This document shows, piece by piece, positions 48,890 to 61,301 of a DNA stretch of 64,000 bases; the stretch's first letter is position 1, and every line of letters starts with the position of its first letter. The DNA is from Manihot esculenta. Its lineage: Eukaryota; Streptophyta; Magnoliopsida; Malpighiales; Euphorbiaceae. The position numbers were made by a program, and so were the translations under genes. The stretch is taken from NCBI RefSeq assembly GCF_001659605.2, contig NC_035162.2:24416661-24480660 (forward strand), read 5' to 3'. The notes beneath the pieces are model-generated. The model had not been told where the DNA came from. It saw only the letters and a program-made list of their open reading frames with translations, and did not search any database.

Positions 48890-51850
48890 CTTGTATTTAG
48901 GTATTTGATATCGGATGTGCATTTCACATTTGTAATAATATGCAAGAACTAAAGCATAGTAAAAAGTTGAAAAAAGGAGAAGTGGAAGTACGAGTGGCAA
49001 GTGGAGCAAGAGTTGCTACATTAGCTATAGGAACTCATTATCTACCTTTGCCTTCTGATTTAGTATTAGAGTTGACTAATTTTTATTTTGTTCCAGTACT
49101 TTGCAAAAATATTATTTTAGTTTTATTTTTAACTATAAATAATGGATTCAAGTTTATTATTGGAAATGATACTTGTTCTTTTTAATTCAAATTTAGTATT
49201 GAGAATGATACTTGTCCTTTTTATAATAAAGGAGTTTATTATGGGACATGAGCTTATATATATAGTCTATATAATGTTTCTATTGAAAGGCTTATACTCA
49301 ATATAAATGATAAGAGACTTTAAATGGATAATCAATATTTATCTTATCTTTGGTATTGTAGACTTGCTCACATAAATGAAACAAAAATCACCAAGTTACA
49401 TAAAGAAGGATATCTTGATTATTAAGTTTTACACATACAGATATATGTGGACCAATAGCTACCCAAGCCATAGGTGGATACTCATATTTTTATCACATTT
49501 ACTAATGACTATATTAGATATAGTTATATGTATTTAATAAAATACAAATCTAAATCTTTTGAAAAGTTCAAGAAATTCAGAATTAAAGTTGAAAAAAAAA
49601 CTGGGAAAAATATTAAAGAACTTATATTCGATCAAAGTGGAGAGTACTTAAGTCATGAATTTGTGATTATCTAATAGAGAATGAAATTCTCTCACAATAT
49701 ACTCTACTTGGAACACCTCATTATAATGAAATTTTAGAAAGGAGAAACTGTGCTTTATTAGATATGGTATGGTCCATGACGAGTCTAGCATATTTGCATT
49801 TATCTTTTTGGGGTTATGCCATGCAAACTGTTATATACCTTCTTAATAGAGTTACATCCAAATTTGAAGATAAGACTCCATATGAGATGTGGACTAGCAA
49901 AATACCAATCTTATTAAATATAAAGATTTGGGGATGTGACGCTTATGTAAAACGTCTTACATCTGAAAAGCTAGGAGCTAAACCAGACAAATATAAAGTT
50001 TGTGAGATATTGAAAAGAAACTATTAGATATTATTTCTACCATTCTGTTGAGAGAAAAATATTTTTCTCGAAATATGCTACCTTTCTATAAAAAGAGTTT
50101 TTCCTTAAAAGAGTTTTTCCTTAAAAGAGTTTTTACTTAAAATAGACAGTGGGAGTTAGATAGGATTTGAAGAAGTTCAAGAATCACAAATTGGCATCCA
50201 AATAAAACAAGAACAAGAAATTGCACCGTCAGCAGTAGAAGCACAAGTTGAAGTACTACCGCATAGATCTGTTAGGACAAGTTGTGCTCCAGTTAGGTTA
50301 GATCTTCTTACATAGACTTATAATGACATTTTACTCATGCCTGATGAGCCTAACAGCTATGAGGAAGCAATGTCTGACATTGATTCTTTAGATTGGCTTG
50401 AAGTAATGAAATCTAGAATGGATTCCATATACACTAACCAAGTATGGACTTTGGTTGATACACCTAAAAAGATAAAAATCCAATTGATACAAGTCAGTTT
50501 TTAAGAGAAAAACTAATATGAAAGGTAATATACATATGTATAAGGTCTGGTTAGTTGCTAAAGGTTACATATAAAGGCAATGTATTGACTTTGATGATAC
50601 CTTTTCAACAGTAGTTATGCTTAAATCTATAAGGATTTTACTTACAATTGTAATATACCATGATTATGAAAATTTGACAAATGGATGTTAAAACAACATT
50701 TCTAAAAGAAAATCTTCTAGAGGATGTGTATATGACACAACCTGAGGTTTTGAATTCAAGAAATTTTCTAATAATGTCTGCAAATGGCAAAGGTCCATTT
50801 ATGGATTCAAACAAGCATCGCAGAGTTGGAACATCTTTTTTTATGAAATAATCAAATAATTTGATTTTATAAAAAATATAGATCAGGTGTGTATAAGAAG
50901 ATTAGTAGAAGTAGAGTTGTATTTCTTGTTTTATTTATAGATGACATATTAATAACAGAAAATGACATTCCATTGCTTTAATCTGTAAAGATTTGGTTGT
51001 TCAAAAATTTTTCTATGAAGGATATATGAGAAGTAGCTTATATTTTGGGGATAAAAATTTATAGAGGTAGATCTAAAAAATTGCTAGGATTATCCAAATC
51101 CACATACATTGATAAAGTGCTAAAACAGTTTAGCATGGAGGAATCCAAGAAAGGTTTCCTGCCTATATCACGTGGAGTTCGTCTCTCCACAAACATGTGT
51201 CCTAAGACACAAGTTGAAAGAGAAAGAATGGAAAGCGTTCCATATGCTTCTATAATAGAATCTATAATATATATGATGTTATGCACTAGAACAGGTATAT
51301 CTTATGCTTTGAGCATAACAAGTAGATACCAAGCAAACCCAAGTGTGATGGTCACTAGACTGCTTAAAAAATATCCTCAAATACTTGAGAAGAACTAAGG
51401 ATAATTTTCTGGATTGTAGAGTGACTGATGAACTTAAAGTTCATGGATATTCATATGCAAGTTTCCAATCAGATTTTAATGATAGCAAATAACGATCTGG
51501 ATATATTTTTACTCTAAATGGTGGAGCAGGGAGTTAGAAAAGTTTCAAACAAAAGATCATAGCAGATTTTACAACTAAGTCCGAGTATATTTCTGCGTCT
51601 GAGATAACAAAGGAGGTAGTTTGGATCAAAAAGTTCTTTTATGAACTTGGCGTGGTTCCTAGTATTGTTGATTTAGTAACCTTGTATTGTGATAACAATA
51701 GAGTCATTACACAAGCAAATGAGCCTAGGTCTCATCAAAGATCAAAGTATGTACTTAGACAATTCTATTTGATTAGAGAGATTATTAAAAGAAAATATGT
51801 GGAGATAAAGTTAGTACCCAGATCCTCTCACTAAGGCATTGTTCCAACAG
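48890..51850 (+). pseudogene. Copia Pol remnant (protease, integrase, RT, RNase H)
   Basis: Protease-side block: FDIGCAFHICNNMQELKHS, where the catalytic DTG has become DIG. Integrase: GPIATQAIGGYSYF, then FDQSGEYLSHEF and PYEMWTSKIPILLNIKIWGC. RT: MDVKTTFLKENLLEDVYMT and, near 50940, LFIDDIL in place of YVDD. RNase H end: YCDNNRVITQANEPRSHQRS. Numerous stops and indels separate the blocks. The frame at 51045-51398 is the longest open part. This is a dead copy. Confidence 0.88.
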
Positions 51851-51921
51851 AAATATAATTTCTAAATAGGGGCTTATGGGATAAGACTTATAGGTGATTG
51901 ACATTAGTGCAAGTGGGAGAT

Positions 51922-53445
51922 TATTAGTTGTATGCCCTAAAATCAATCCGTTGGTTATATTTGGATATTATCTTTCATGTAATTTAAGTATTTAATATTT
52001 TAATTAGAGGAATTTATTTATAATTGAATTTGAAGTAAAGATAAAATTCATGAAACAATATTATTATGCAAAGAAAATTATAATATAGTTATAATTGTGA
52101 GATTTCTATTGCGTTTCAGTAATGTCTCTAAATATTCTTGGTCAACGTTCTTATTATTATTAGACAATGATTAAAACTGTAGAGATTGATACATATTATA
52201 TTATTTCTTTTTCAAAAGAAGCAACTGATCTCATAGGTTGAAATATATAAAATATCTAAAATTAATATGTAGGTACTTATTTTAAATAAATAAGTATATT
52301 GAACTGACCCACTGAGAATTTCATATGGAGAATTATATACGTCTATAGATTATTCAATTGATGATTGTATAAATGATCATTTTACTTGAAATCAATAAGT
52401 CATTTTATACAGGGACTTCTATATTTTGATTCATCTTACACATTACTTGGTTCATAAATAATAAATGGAAATGAATTTAGTATAGTAGAAACTGTATGAA
52501 GGTGTTTATGTGATTAAGATATGATTCATCACCCTAGATTAATTAGGGAAATGTTCCATTTATTTTTTGCTAGCATTGATTATGAAATCCTTGCGTTACT
52601 TGGTTCATAAGTAATAAATGGAAATGAATTTAGTATAGTAGAAATTGTATGAAGGTGTTTATGTGATTAAGATATGATTCATCACCCTAGATTAATTAGG
52701 GAAATGTTCCATTCATTTTTTGCTAGCATTGATTATGAAATCCTTGCACAAGGTAAAATGAAATTAGCAAATTAGATTTGAAATTTCATTCAATTAGTCA
52801 ATGGCTATTGTAAAGGGAACTAATACGATTTAACATATCAGACACACTCCATGTTTTAATTGTTAAATCGAGACATTAATTATATAAGGGTATTAATTAC
52901 ACTGAAAACCATACACTGGAAGATTAAGTCAAACCATTATTGACATTCTAAATATTTGAATAGTTTTTGCATATTGCTCGATAATATTTTTAACCTTCAA
53001 ATTAATTGATTTTTGTTGCCAATATATTTAAAACCTAATAGGTTATACACATAAAGAATAATATGAGAAAGTGAAATGAGAAGTCAAATTAAATAGGATT
53101 TGATTGCATATAAATTTTATGATATTAGGAGTAAAATTGTAATTTATAAGCATTATAATTTTGACCTAATAAATTAAGTAGGGACTTAATTGATTTTGTT
53201 TTAAAATTCATATGACATATTTATTATAATTTTAGGACATATTTATAATTTATTTATTTAATTAATTAAATAAATAAATATAATTATTATACTAAAACCT
53301 TAAGAAATTAGAATAAAATGCCATCTTATGGGAGCTGGGAATTTTTTTGAAGAGTCATTAGAATTTCACAGAAAAATTTGAAACTTAGCAGTCAACATTT
53401 TTTCTGCTTTTCAATCTTTAAAATCGCTTTAGAATTTTTTTATTG
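51922..53445 (+). repeat. Copia 3' LTR, internally duplicated and truncated
   Basis: It begins at TATTAG after the purine tract AAGTGGGAGAT; the minus-strand relative at 60672 begins TGTTAG. A segment of about 115 bp, with GGTGTTTATGTGATTAAGAT and CATTGATTATGAAATCC, is tandemly duplicated (about 52470-52750). The right end lacks the U5 seen in the relative, and runs into a minisatellite. Confidence 0.7.
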
Positions 53446-53449
53446 TCAT

Positions 53450-53640
53450 TGTGAATATTATAAGAGGTCATGGTTTATAGTTTGCGATAATTTGTGAATA
53501 TTATGAGAGGTCATGGTTTTGCGATAACCCAATTTGTGAATATTATGAGAGGTCATGGTTTATAGTTTTATCGTGAATATTATGAGAGGTCATGGTTTAT
53601 AATTTTAATATTATGAGAGGTCATGGTTTATAGTTTGCCG
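53450..53640 (+). repeat. Minisatellite, about 25-45 bp unit, five copies
   Basis: AATATTATGAGAGGTCATGG recurs five times with variable spacers (GTTTATAGTTTGC, CGATAACCCAATTTG). It lies exactly between the truncated copia LTR and the LINE remnant. Confidence 0.88.
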
Positions 53641-53654
53641 TAACCCAACCGAGA

Positions 53655-54084
53655 GATAGAACTCAATGCGGTTATCTGAGAGATAGAACTCAATGCTGTG
53701 ATTATGGGTATGAAGGTAGCATGGGATAGAGGTTACCAAAAGATTCATATTTAGATTGATTCTAAAGCTGCTATTGACTTGCTGCAGGGTGCTGGGGTTG
53801 CCTCCAATACAGTTTTCTTAGACTTGTTGTCTCAGTTCAGAGACCTATGTCATTGGTCTTGGGAGGTTCGAATTACACAATATTACAGAGAAGCCAATCA
53901 GGTGGCTGATAAGCTAGTAAATCTAATTGTCACCAGTTCTCCTGAGCTGCAGATATTAGAAGCTCCGATAAGTGAGGTTATGGATCTGTTGCGATGGGAA
54001 TTGCAGGGGTACCATTACCCCGGATTGTGCCTAATAGATAGTGCAGTTTCTTCTTTTGGGTATGACACTCTCTACTATAACTAA
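53655..54084 (+). pseudogene. RNase H domain remnant of a plant LINE
   Basis: Reads ELNAVIMGMKVAWDRGYQKI, a stop, then IDSKAAIDLLQGAG, and from 53779 an open 101-codon tail including RITQYYREANQVADKLVNL. This is the RVT_3/RNase H pattern (DS--A--L; REAN--AD-LA). The first catalytic segment is missing. GAGAGATAGAACTCAATGC is duplicated at its left edge. Confidence 0.72.
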
Positions 54085-54151
54085 AAAATTAGAAAAAAAA
54101 AAAATTAAACTCGATTCACTATAAATAAATTCAAGACATAAGTAAGTAGAG

Positions 54152-54187
<36 letters not shown>

Positions 54188-54429
54188 TAATTTCTGTAAA
54201 AAATAATTTTCATTATATTAAACTAAATATTTATATATAATTGCTAAATAAAAGAGAAGCTTACTAATATTCATCTCATCCACAGGCCACGGTAAAGATC
54301 TAGGAAAAGAAAATAAAAGAAAAACCCTTTACCCTCTTAATCATATAAGACAACAAGAAAAAAAAAATATTAGAAAAAAAAAATAAGAGAGAGAGAACCC
54401 AATCCACAATGGGTGAAAAAGAAGAACCT
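54085..54429. other. 3' flank of the GXM gene with (AT)n
   Basis: AT-rich with an (AT)n run at about 54157-54184 and poly(A/G) tracts. It holds the 3' UTR of the minus-strand gene; no clear poly(A) signal was chosen. Confidence 0.45.
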
Positions 54430-55374
54430 CTAAGGACAAAAGGGTCTGCCCGAACGAGTCCTATGGCTAGGAATAGTGAAGTGCCTTAGCCTCCATTCTT
54501 GCTCCCTCATATAACCTTCACAAAGAAACGCTTTAGAAAACTTATCTTCTACCACTCTATCCACATCATGAACAAACACGTCAATCTCTCCACTCTCTCT
54601 ATTCCTCGCCATCAACCCCGCCGTGTAAATCGCCGTCATCCTCCCCGGCGCCTCATCGTGATACCCAGTTGGTGCATCCACCATGATCAAGTCCCATTCT
54701 ATATCATAAACATCACTAGGGAACCCCTTGAGAGCAAGTTGACATTTGGAGAATCTTGGATCACTCACCACTTTGCATTCTTCTCCCATTCCAGCCTCCA
54801 TCAGCCCATCTGCTTGATGTACTTTGGTGTCGTAGCTCACATGGTAAGATTCTAAACTGGGTATTTTCTTCTTGATCTTCTCTATCCAGGACTTGTCTTC
54901 TTCAAGGAAAACTGTGCGACCACCATGGTTCAGAGATGTCCACATCAAGCTGTCATGGCCGAGGCCAAACACTAAGAAGTTGCATGGTGATTTTTTCTCC
55001 AAAACTCTTAACGTTACAGAGATTTCTTTCAAGGTTTGTTGAGGAGTGATGTTTGTTGTTGCATAGTGGACGAGAGCATTGGCCAAGGAAGGTGGGGTTT
55101 TGTTGCATGTTGGGTTTAAGGGAAGAGATGGACAGGAAGAGGACGAAGAAGAAGAAGAAGAAGAAGAAGAAGAAGAAGAAGAGGAAGAGGAAGATTGTTC
55201 TTGCTCATCAGGAGGCAAGCTTGTAGAGTTGGCCAGGTAGGTTTCTGGTTTGGGCGATGAATTTGTGTGAGAAGATGTGAAATTGGACCAGATGATGAGA
55301 AGAGAGAGGAGGAGGAAGAAGAAACAAATGAGGATGAGCTTGATGTGAATGGGAGATTGAGTTTTGGACCTCAT
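54430..55374 (-). CDS. Glucuronoxylan 4-O-methyltransferase-like protein (DUF579)
   Basis: A single 314-codon exon. Residues 11-30 are a hydrophobic signal anchor, giving the type II topology of Golgi enzymes. Residues 61-80 are about twenty serines in a row encoded by a microsatellite. The DUF579 catalytic domain covers about 95-314: NFLVFGLGHDSLMWTSLNHG (SAM-binding part), FLEED, IMVDAPTGYHDEAPGRM, VFVHDVDR and the ending IPSHRTRSGRPFCP. These match Arabidopsis GXM1-3, which move methyl from SAM to O-4 of glucuronic acid on xylan during secondary-wall formation. They are less like IRX15, which lacks methyltransferase activity. The exact GXM paralogue is not assigned. Start is the first Met, directly before the anchor. 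The 5' leader has (GA)n at about 55385-55418 and (AAAG)n at 55465-55487. Confidence 0.94.
   Translation of the reverse strand: MRSKTQSPIHIKLILICFFFLLLSLLIIWSNFTSSHTNSSPKPETYLANSTSLPPDEQEQSSSSSSSSSSSSSSSSSSSSCPSLPLNPTCNKTPPSLANALVHYATTNITPQQTLKEISVTLRVLEKKSPCNFLVFGLGHDSLMWTSLNHGGRTVFLEEDKSWIEKIKKKIPSLESYHVSYDTKVHQADGLMEAGMGEECKVVSDPRFSKCQLALKGFPSDVYDIEWDLIMVDAPTGYHDEAPGRMTAIYTAGLMARNRESGEIDVFVHDVDRVVEDKFSKAFLCEGYMREQEWRLRHFTIPSHRTRSGRPFCP
55135..55195. repeat. Trinucleotide microsatellite coding for polyserine
   Basis: A (GAA/GGA)n run on the plus strand, read as TCT/TCC serine codons on the minus strand inside the GXM gene. The unit is three bases, so length change keeps the frame. Confidence 0.85.
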
Positions 55375-55382
55375 TGCTTTGG

Positions 55383-55421
<39 letters not shown>

Positions 55422-55560
55422 GAGATGAGTTTCAGAAAGATTGAAGATTGGGCCTGTTCCTTAAAGAAAGAAAGAAAGAAAGAAAGGTGGGGGGCTCTGA
55501 GAGGAGAGAGAGACGGAAGACATTATGAACTTTTGTTTTTCCTAGAGTAAAGTAATAGAA
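55375..55560 (-). promoter_or_regulatory. GXM 5' leader with (GA)n and (AAAG)n repeats
   Basis: (GA)n directly upstream of the ATG on the plus strand reads as a (TC)n leader on the gene strand; (AAAG)n lies about 90 bases upstream. Such leaders are frequent in plant genes. No confident TATA box was found. Confidence 0.45.
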
Positions 55561-57290
55561 AAGAGAAGAGGTAAACAGAGGATTGATTTTTAGATTTAAA
55601 CAGTGACCATCTCTATGCATGATGAGTTAGCTTTTCTAGAACCAACGGAGAATCATCATTATCAATGGTAGATCTGAAAAAATCACTTCTACTTTGAAGG
55701 ACCTACAAGTACCTGATCATGTCTACTGTTGCCATCAACTTTCAATTCCCATATGATATTATATTGCATCTTCAAATTTGTTAATGGATTCCATGAGTTT
55801 AATTTATTAGTAGTTTTTAAAATTATAAATTTTAGAAAATAATAAATTCTTATATATAATTTAACCGTTTGTTTGCATTTTAGTGAAAAAAAAAAACTGA
55901 CTTTCATTGTAACATTAAATAAAGAACAATAAAAGAAAATTTTCATTTAAACGTGTTATTTAAAATTAAATTATTAATATTCCTATCAAATATAATAGAA
56001 ATTTTAAAAATATAATAGTTAATTTTTTTTCTTTTATATTTTAATATATTTTAATAATTTATTAATATAATAAAAAATTATAAAAATAACGATAAAATTT
56101 ATGATATGAAAAAAATGATCACATAAGTAAATTATTGACTGTTTACCAATTATTTTTAATAGTATAAAATATCAATAATTAAATTATTGGTTGTTTACTT
56201 GATATAATTTTATAATTATTTTTTAAAAATTTTTGTAGTGAATTTTTTTATTTTTCTCTATTTAATTTTTCATCAGTTTATTGCACAATTAAGATACAAA
56301 TAAAGGGGTTAATATGTAATGAATTATTGTAGTGTTTATGAAGAAATAAGTATTATATATATATATTAAAGAAAACTAACTAAATCTTTAATATTACAGT
56401 GGAGGAAGAAAAAAAATATGAAGGGAAAGTTGGAGACTTGGTGGAACTGAGAAAGCAACTAAGATTGTAGTTGGTACAGACAAATACGGTTGGTAGACCT
56501 GTCAGTGATGGTTGAATAATCATATAAAAGAGTGATTAATTAAGCCAACTAAAACTTAGTATTTGCTTGCTTGGAGTAACTCAGTAAGATACATTCAAAT
56601 TCCCAAAAAAGTATGAAATATTTTTTATTCTCATGATTCTATACTTTTCAGAAAGTTAGTGTGTTTTACTTTTCCTTTGTAAAGAGTAAATTTCTCTCCT
56701 AATCCAAGTAGTTCCACTTTCAATTTTTTTTTTCATAGTTAAGTATTTAGATGAAAATTAATAGAAAATATATTTGTTGATAGATAATAATATGTGAAAA
56801 AATTTATCATATAATTTTGTATAGGTTATATATACATTTAAATAATGAAAAAATTAATTAAATTAAACAAAAATACTTTTATATTTTATGATAATTATTA
56901 TTATTATTATTATTATTATCATAAAAAATTATATATTAATTATTATGTGAGCTTTTATTACGATTATTATGTGAGTTGAGTATTTACTTTTTAAAGATCC
57001 GAGTATTTTCACTCCTCATTTACTTTTTGAAAATTTAATATACCAATCAAATACATTTAAATTATACTTTTTAAAAAATAATTTTTCTGAAAATATATTT
57101 TTTAGAAAATTAATTTCTATGAAAATAGATTATTTTAAATCAAACAAAACCTTAATTAATTGTTTAGTTAAAAATATCTCACCTTAAAATGGTTTGAGAA
57201 AAAGATTTTAAATTTAAATTTCCATGTGTATTGTTATGCAAGTTTCCGTTATAAATCTCACCTTAATTATGATTTTAAATCTCACCTTAA
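55561..57290. other. AT-rich intergenic DNA
   Basis: Contains an (ATT)n run near 56890-56920 and several poly(A/T) tracts. No gene or element ends were found. Confidence 0.45.
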
Positions 57291-57860
57291 TTGGTTTGTA
57301 GTTTCATTTTAGCTTTCTCCTGATTGGTTTTTGCTCATTCATCTCGTCGATGGATTGGTTTTGCTTTCTTTTCTTTTAGTTCATCGCGCTGCTTCATCAT
57401 TTAAAGGAATTTTTATTGCTGCGATCTGGTTGTGTGCTTTCATGGTTTGAGACTCTGCTTTCTCATCAAGGGGTTTCATCAGACCTATCGTGGATTGGTA
57501 GCTTACTTTTAGCCATCGTGGACGTTTCTTGTTGTTGTGACGCTGATATATTGGAACCGCTTCGCTACATCCGAAAAATCACTCTCCCGTTGACCGATGT
57601 GAGCATAAGCTCTGTAGCGTCTCATTCCTGTGCATTTTGATTTTATTTTTGACTGCTTTAGATCTGTATTCTTTTCTAAGTTTACAATTTGGGGATGTAT
57701 GATGGTTTGTTGAGTTTTTACTGTCCTTTCGTTCTTTTTATTGATTTTTACTGTTCACTGTATCTGTTTGCTGTTCTAATTGATCGATGATTTTGCAGAT
57801 AGATTTCAGTTGTTCGATGAAGGTGACGATCGGTATTTTTCTATGTACTATTTTGTTTTT
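57290..57860 (+). other. Higher-GC island with exon-like texture, unknown
   Basis: Stands out from the AT-rich surroundings. A 74-codon open frame (57416-57640) has no recognisable domain. A splice-acceptor-like TTTTGCAG precedes ATAGATTTCAGTTGTTCGAT at about 57800. It could be the 5' part of an unidentified transcript or a decayed gene; function cannot be stated. Confidence 0.25.
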
Positions 57861-59210
57861 TATAGCTGGCTTGAATGAATTTTAAGCTGATTTTGAATTG
57901 GTTTGATTTGTGTAATCTCTATTGATTGACTTGGATTATTTTTTTAATTTCTTAAATTATATATAGATTTTAATTTCGTGAATATTTATATTCTTTTGAT
58001 TCTAATAAATACAATCGTAATAATAATAATAATAATAATAAAATAATATTAACAAATAATTTTACAAGCCTATTCGATTTATTAAAAATTGAATCATTAT
58101 ATATATATAGTGTTGAAATTTTAAATTTTATTAACAATAATCTACATTTATTGTATTTAATTCTCCGTGCTTATTGTATTTCTTTATAATAATAAAATAA
58201 ATTCAAAAGTAAACAATATATAATATAGTCGTTGGATTATCGATAACAATTTGAATTTAGTTATGTAAAAATAAGTGAATATTTTTATATTAAAAGTTTA
58301 TTATAAATTGTAATTCATTAATATTTTATATAATTAAAAAATATATAATGATTTTTATAATAAATATTTAATTTAAAAATTAATAAATCCATTTTTACAA
58401 CTGCACGAGAGTCAACAGCTGCACCCCCATCAAGATTATTAATCCAAATATAGGAATAGGTTGGAAGGGCTAAAATGCGCTGGCTTTAATGCCGTTCAAA
58501 GTATTGGAAAAGGGCATCATTAGGTCTACATCTTTTTGTTTTTTCTTTTAACTTAAAATATTCTAGTCCAATGATGAATCCAATTTTTTTTTTTTTTAAT
58601 TAAAAAAATTCAAATTTAGTCAAAAGTATTAAAATTTCCGTTTTAATTTAAATTTACTTTTAAATTATTATAAAAAAATTATATAAATTCTTTTTTTTTT
58701 TCAAAATTAGAAGTGTGGGCTATTCTATCTTCGGTTTATTTAAAATATCACTTGTCAAGATTAACGATTGCGAGTTATGTCTCCTCAATTTATTAGAACC
58801 ACTATTTATTAATAATGTAAGCTATACTAAGTTTATTTTATTTTTTTGAATTTATTTAATATTTTAATAATAATTAACAGATAAATTTCAAGTAAAATAT
58901 AAAATTTTACATTTTTCATCCTGCCGTATATTTCAATGATAAATTTTATTTTTTTCCTTTATATTTTTACTTTAATTTTGGGCATATGTTCATAGAGGTA
59001 TTCCGTTCTAATTTCAATTTCAAATTACTTAGAAATTAAAATTGTGTTTGATTTCAATCAGATTTAACGCAGTCGAAGAAATAGAAATAAAATTTTTTTA
59101 TTAACATAAATTACATTTAATTGAAGAAAATAATAATATTAAAGAGAAAAATAAATATTTTTTTTATTTTTCTTTGTAGTAAAATATGAAATTAATAGTT
59201 TTAGTTAGAT
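57861..59210. other. AT-rich intergenic DNA
   Basis: Simple A/T tracts and an (AAT)n run at about 58018-58042. No gene was recognised. Confidence 0.45.
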
Positions 59211-60672
59211 TGTCACATACCATAAATCGTGCAGTGTTCGGTCTCTAACGATATCCACACAGAATGATAATAAAAAAAAGTTAGAATTGTTTTAAGGGTT
59301 TGAGAAGGGGGAGAGATTTTGAGTGCTAACTCTCTATCTTTTTTACAAATTCTAGAGATTTTCAAAATGGTTCATACTAGAAGGGAGAGACTCTCGTAAC
59401 ATGCTCTTTTATACTAAATTATAGAGTTTCAATATAATATTATTTATTCATTTATTTAACTAATTAAATAAATAAATTACAACTATGATTCATAATTTTA
59501 ATAAACATACTATATAAATTTTAAATAATTTTAATTAAGTCCCTATTTAATTAATTAGATTAAAATCGTAATTTTTTCAAATTGCAATTTTATCTCAATG
59601 TCAATTTATATGCAATCATATCCTACTTGATTTAACTTCTCATTTTATTTTCTCATACAATTCTTTATGCGTGTGACCCATTAGGTTCCAAATATGTTGG
59701 TAACAAATATAATTAATTTAAAGGTTAAGAATATTGTCTAGTAACATGTCAAAGACTATCCAAATCTTTAAAATGTCAAAGACTACCCAAATCTTTAAAA
59801 TGTCAAAATTGGTTTGACTTAGCTTTTCAGTGCATAGTTTATCAGTATAATTAATATCTCTTCATTACAAATATTTCAATTTAACATTTGATGCATGTCA
59901 TGTCTGAAATATTAAATCATATTAATTCTCATTTATTAGCTATTGACCTATTAAATGAAATTTCAAATCTCATTTGCAAATCTCATTTCACCTTGCAAGG
60001 ATTTCATGATCAATGTTAGTAGAGAACAAAAAGGATATTCCCTAGTTTAATCTAAGGTGATGAATCCTATCTCAATCACATAAATACCTTCATACAGTTT
60101 CTAATATATCCAATTCATCCCTATTTGTTACTCATGAATCAAATAACGTGTAAGATGAATTAAAATATAAAAGTTTCCATGTAAGATTATTTATTAATTT
60201 CAAGTAAAAAATCACTTACACAATCATCACTTGAGTAATCCATAGACACAGGTTATTGTTCATATGGATTTCTCAGGCGGGTCAGTTCAGTGCACTTGTT
60301 TATAAAATAAGCACCTACATATTAATTCTAGATATCTCATATATCTCAACCTATGAGATCAGTTGCTTCTTCTAAAAGGAAAGAACATAATATGTACCAG
60401 TCTCAAAGCTCTAATCATTGTTCAAATTATGATAAGAATATGGACTATGAACATTTAGAGATATTACTTAAATGCAATAGGAATCTAATAATTATAACCA
60501 CATTATATTGCACAATAATGTAGTCTTATAGACTTTATCTTTACTCAAGATTTAATTAAATTAATACTAAAAATAAATAACAGCTTTTATATAATGTATT
60601 TAAACACTTAAAATATATGAAAAATGATATCCAACTACAACCAACAGATTAGTTGTAGGGCATTTACTAACA
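59211..60672 (-). repeat. 3' LTR of a minus-strand copia element
   Basis: 1462 bp; on the minus strand it runs from TGTTAGTAAATGCCC to GGTATGTGACA. The minus-strand purine tract AAGTGGGAGAT precedes it at 60673-60683. The central part matches the plus-strand copia LTR at 51922-53445 (for example the motif around CCTTCATAC, AATCACATAAA and GATGAATC). The other LTR lies outside the window. Confidence 0.82.
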
Positions 60673-61301
60673 ATCTCCCACTTGCACTAAAGCCAATCAC
60701 CCATGTGACTTATCACATAAATATAAATGTGGTAATTATGTTTCTACTGAAACAATACCTTAGTAAGAGAATCTTTAAGATTCTCATTAGTAGAACTCAC
60801 TTTATCTCCACATATTTCATTTCAATGATCTCTCTAATCATTTGAAATCTTCTAAATACATACTTAGATTTTTATCACAGTTCCTTCACTTATGCAATGG
60901 CTCCATTATTATCACAGTTCAATGTAACTAAATCAACAATGCTAGGAACTACACCAAGTTTATAAATGAACTTTTTGATCCAAAACTGTCTCCTTTGCTG
61001 CCTAGGAAACATAAGTGTATTTGGCTTGTATTATATAATCTCTGGTGGTCTCTAGTTTGGAACCTTTCCAACTCACTACTCTACCATTTAGAGTAAAATT
61101 GTAATCAAATTGAGATTTATTATCATCAAAATCTGATTGAAAATTCGCATCTGAATCCTCCATGCTAAACCGTTTTAGTACTTTGTATATATAAGTATAT
61201 TGGGATAATCCTAGCAACCTCTTGAATCTATTTCTATAGATCTTAATTCCTAAAATATAAACGACTTCTTCTAAATCTTTCATGAAGAAATTCTTACACA
61301 A

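Larger units (their letters stand above)
30390..53445 (+). mobile_element. Decayed Ty1/copia element carrying nested insertions
   Basis: Order on the plus strand is: partial 5' LTR and leader (30390-32150), gag start (33584), gag middle (35905-36257), gag end with zinc knuckle (48512-48830), protease, integrase, RT, RNase H (to about 51840), purine tract and 3' LTR (51922-53445). Gag is interrupted by a solo gypsy LTR and by a full gypsy element, each with its own 5-bp duplication. The 5' LTR lacks its left part, so no target duplication could be found for the copia itself; its left limit is approximate. Confidence 0.75.

Noticed and set aside
57416..57640. A 74-codon frame as a coding gene
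   Set aside because: No recognisable domain or supporting gene structure; the region is reported only as an unexplained island.
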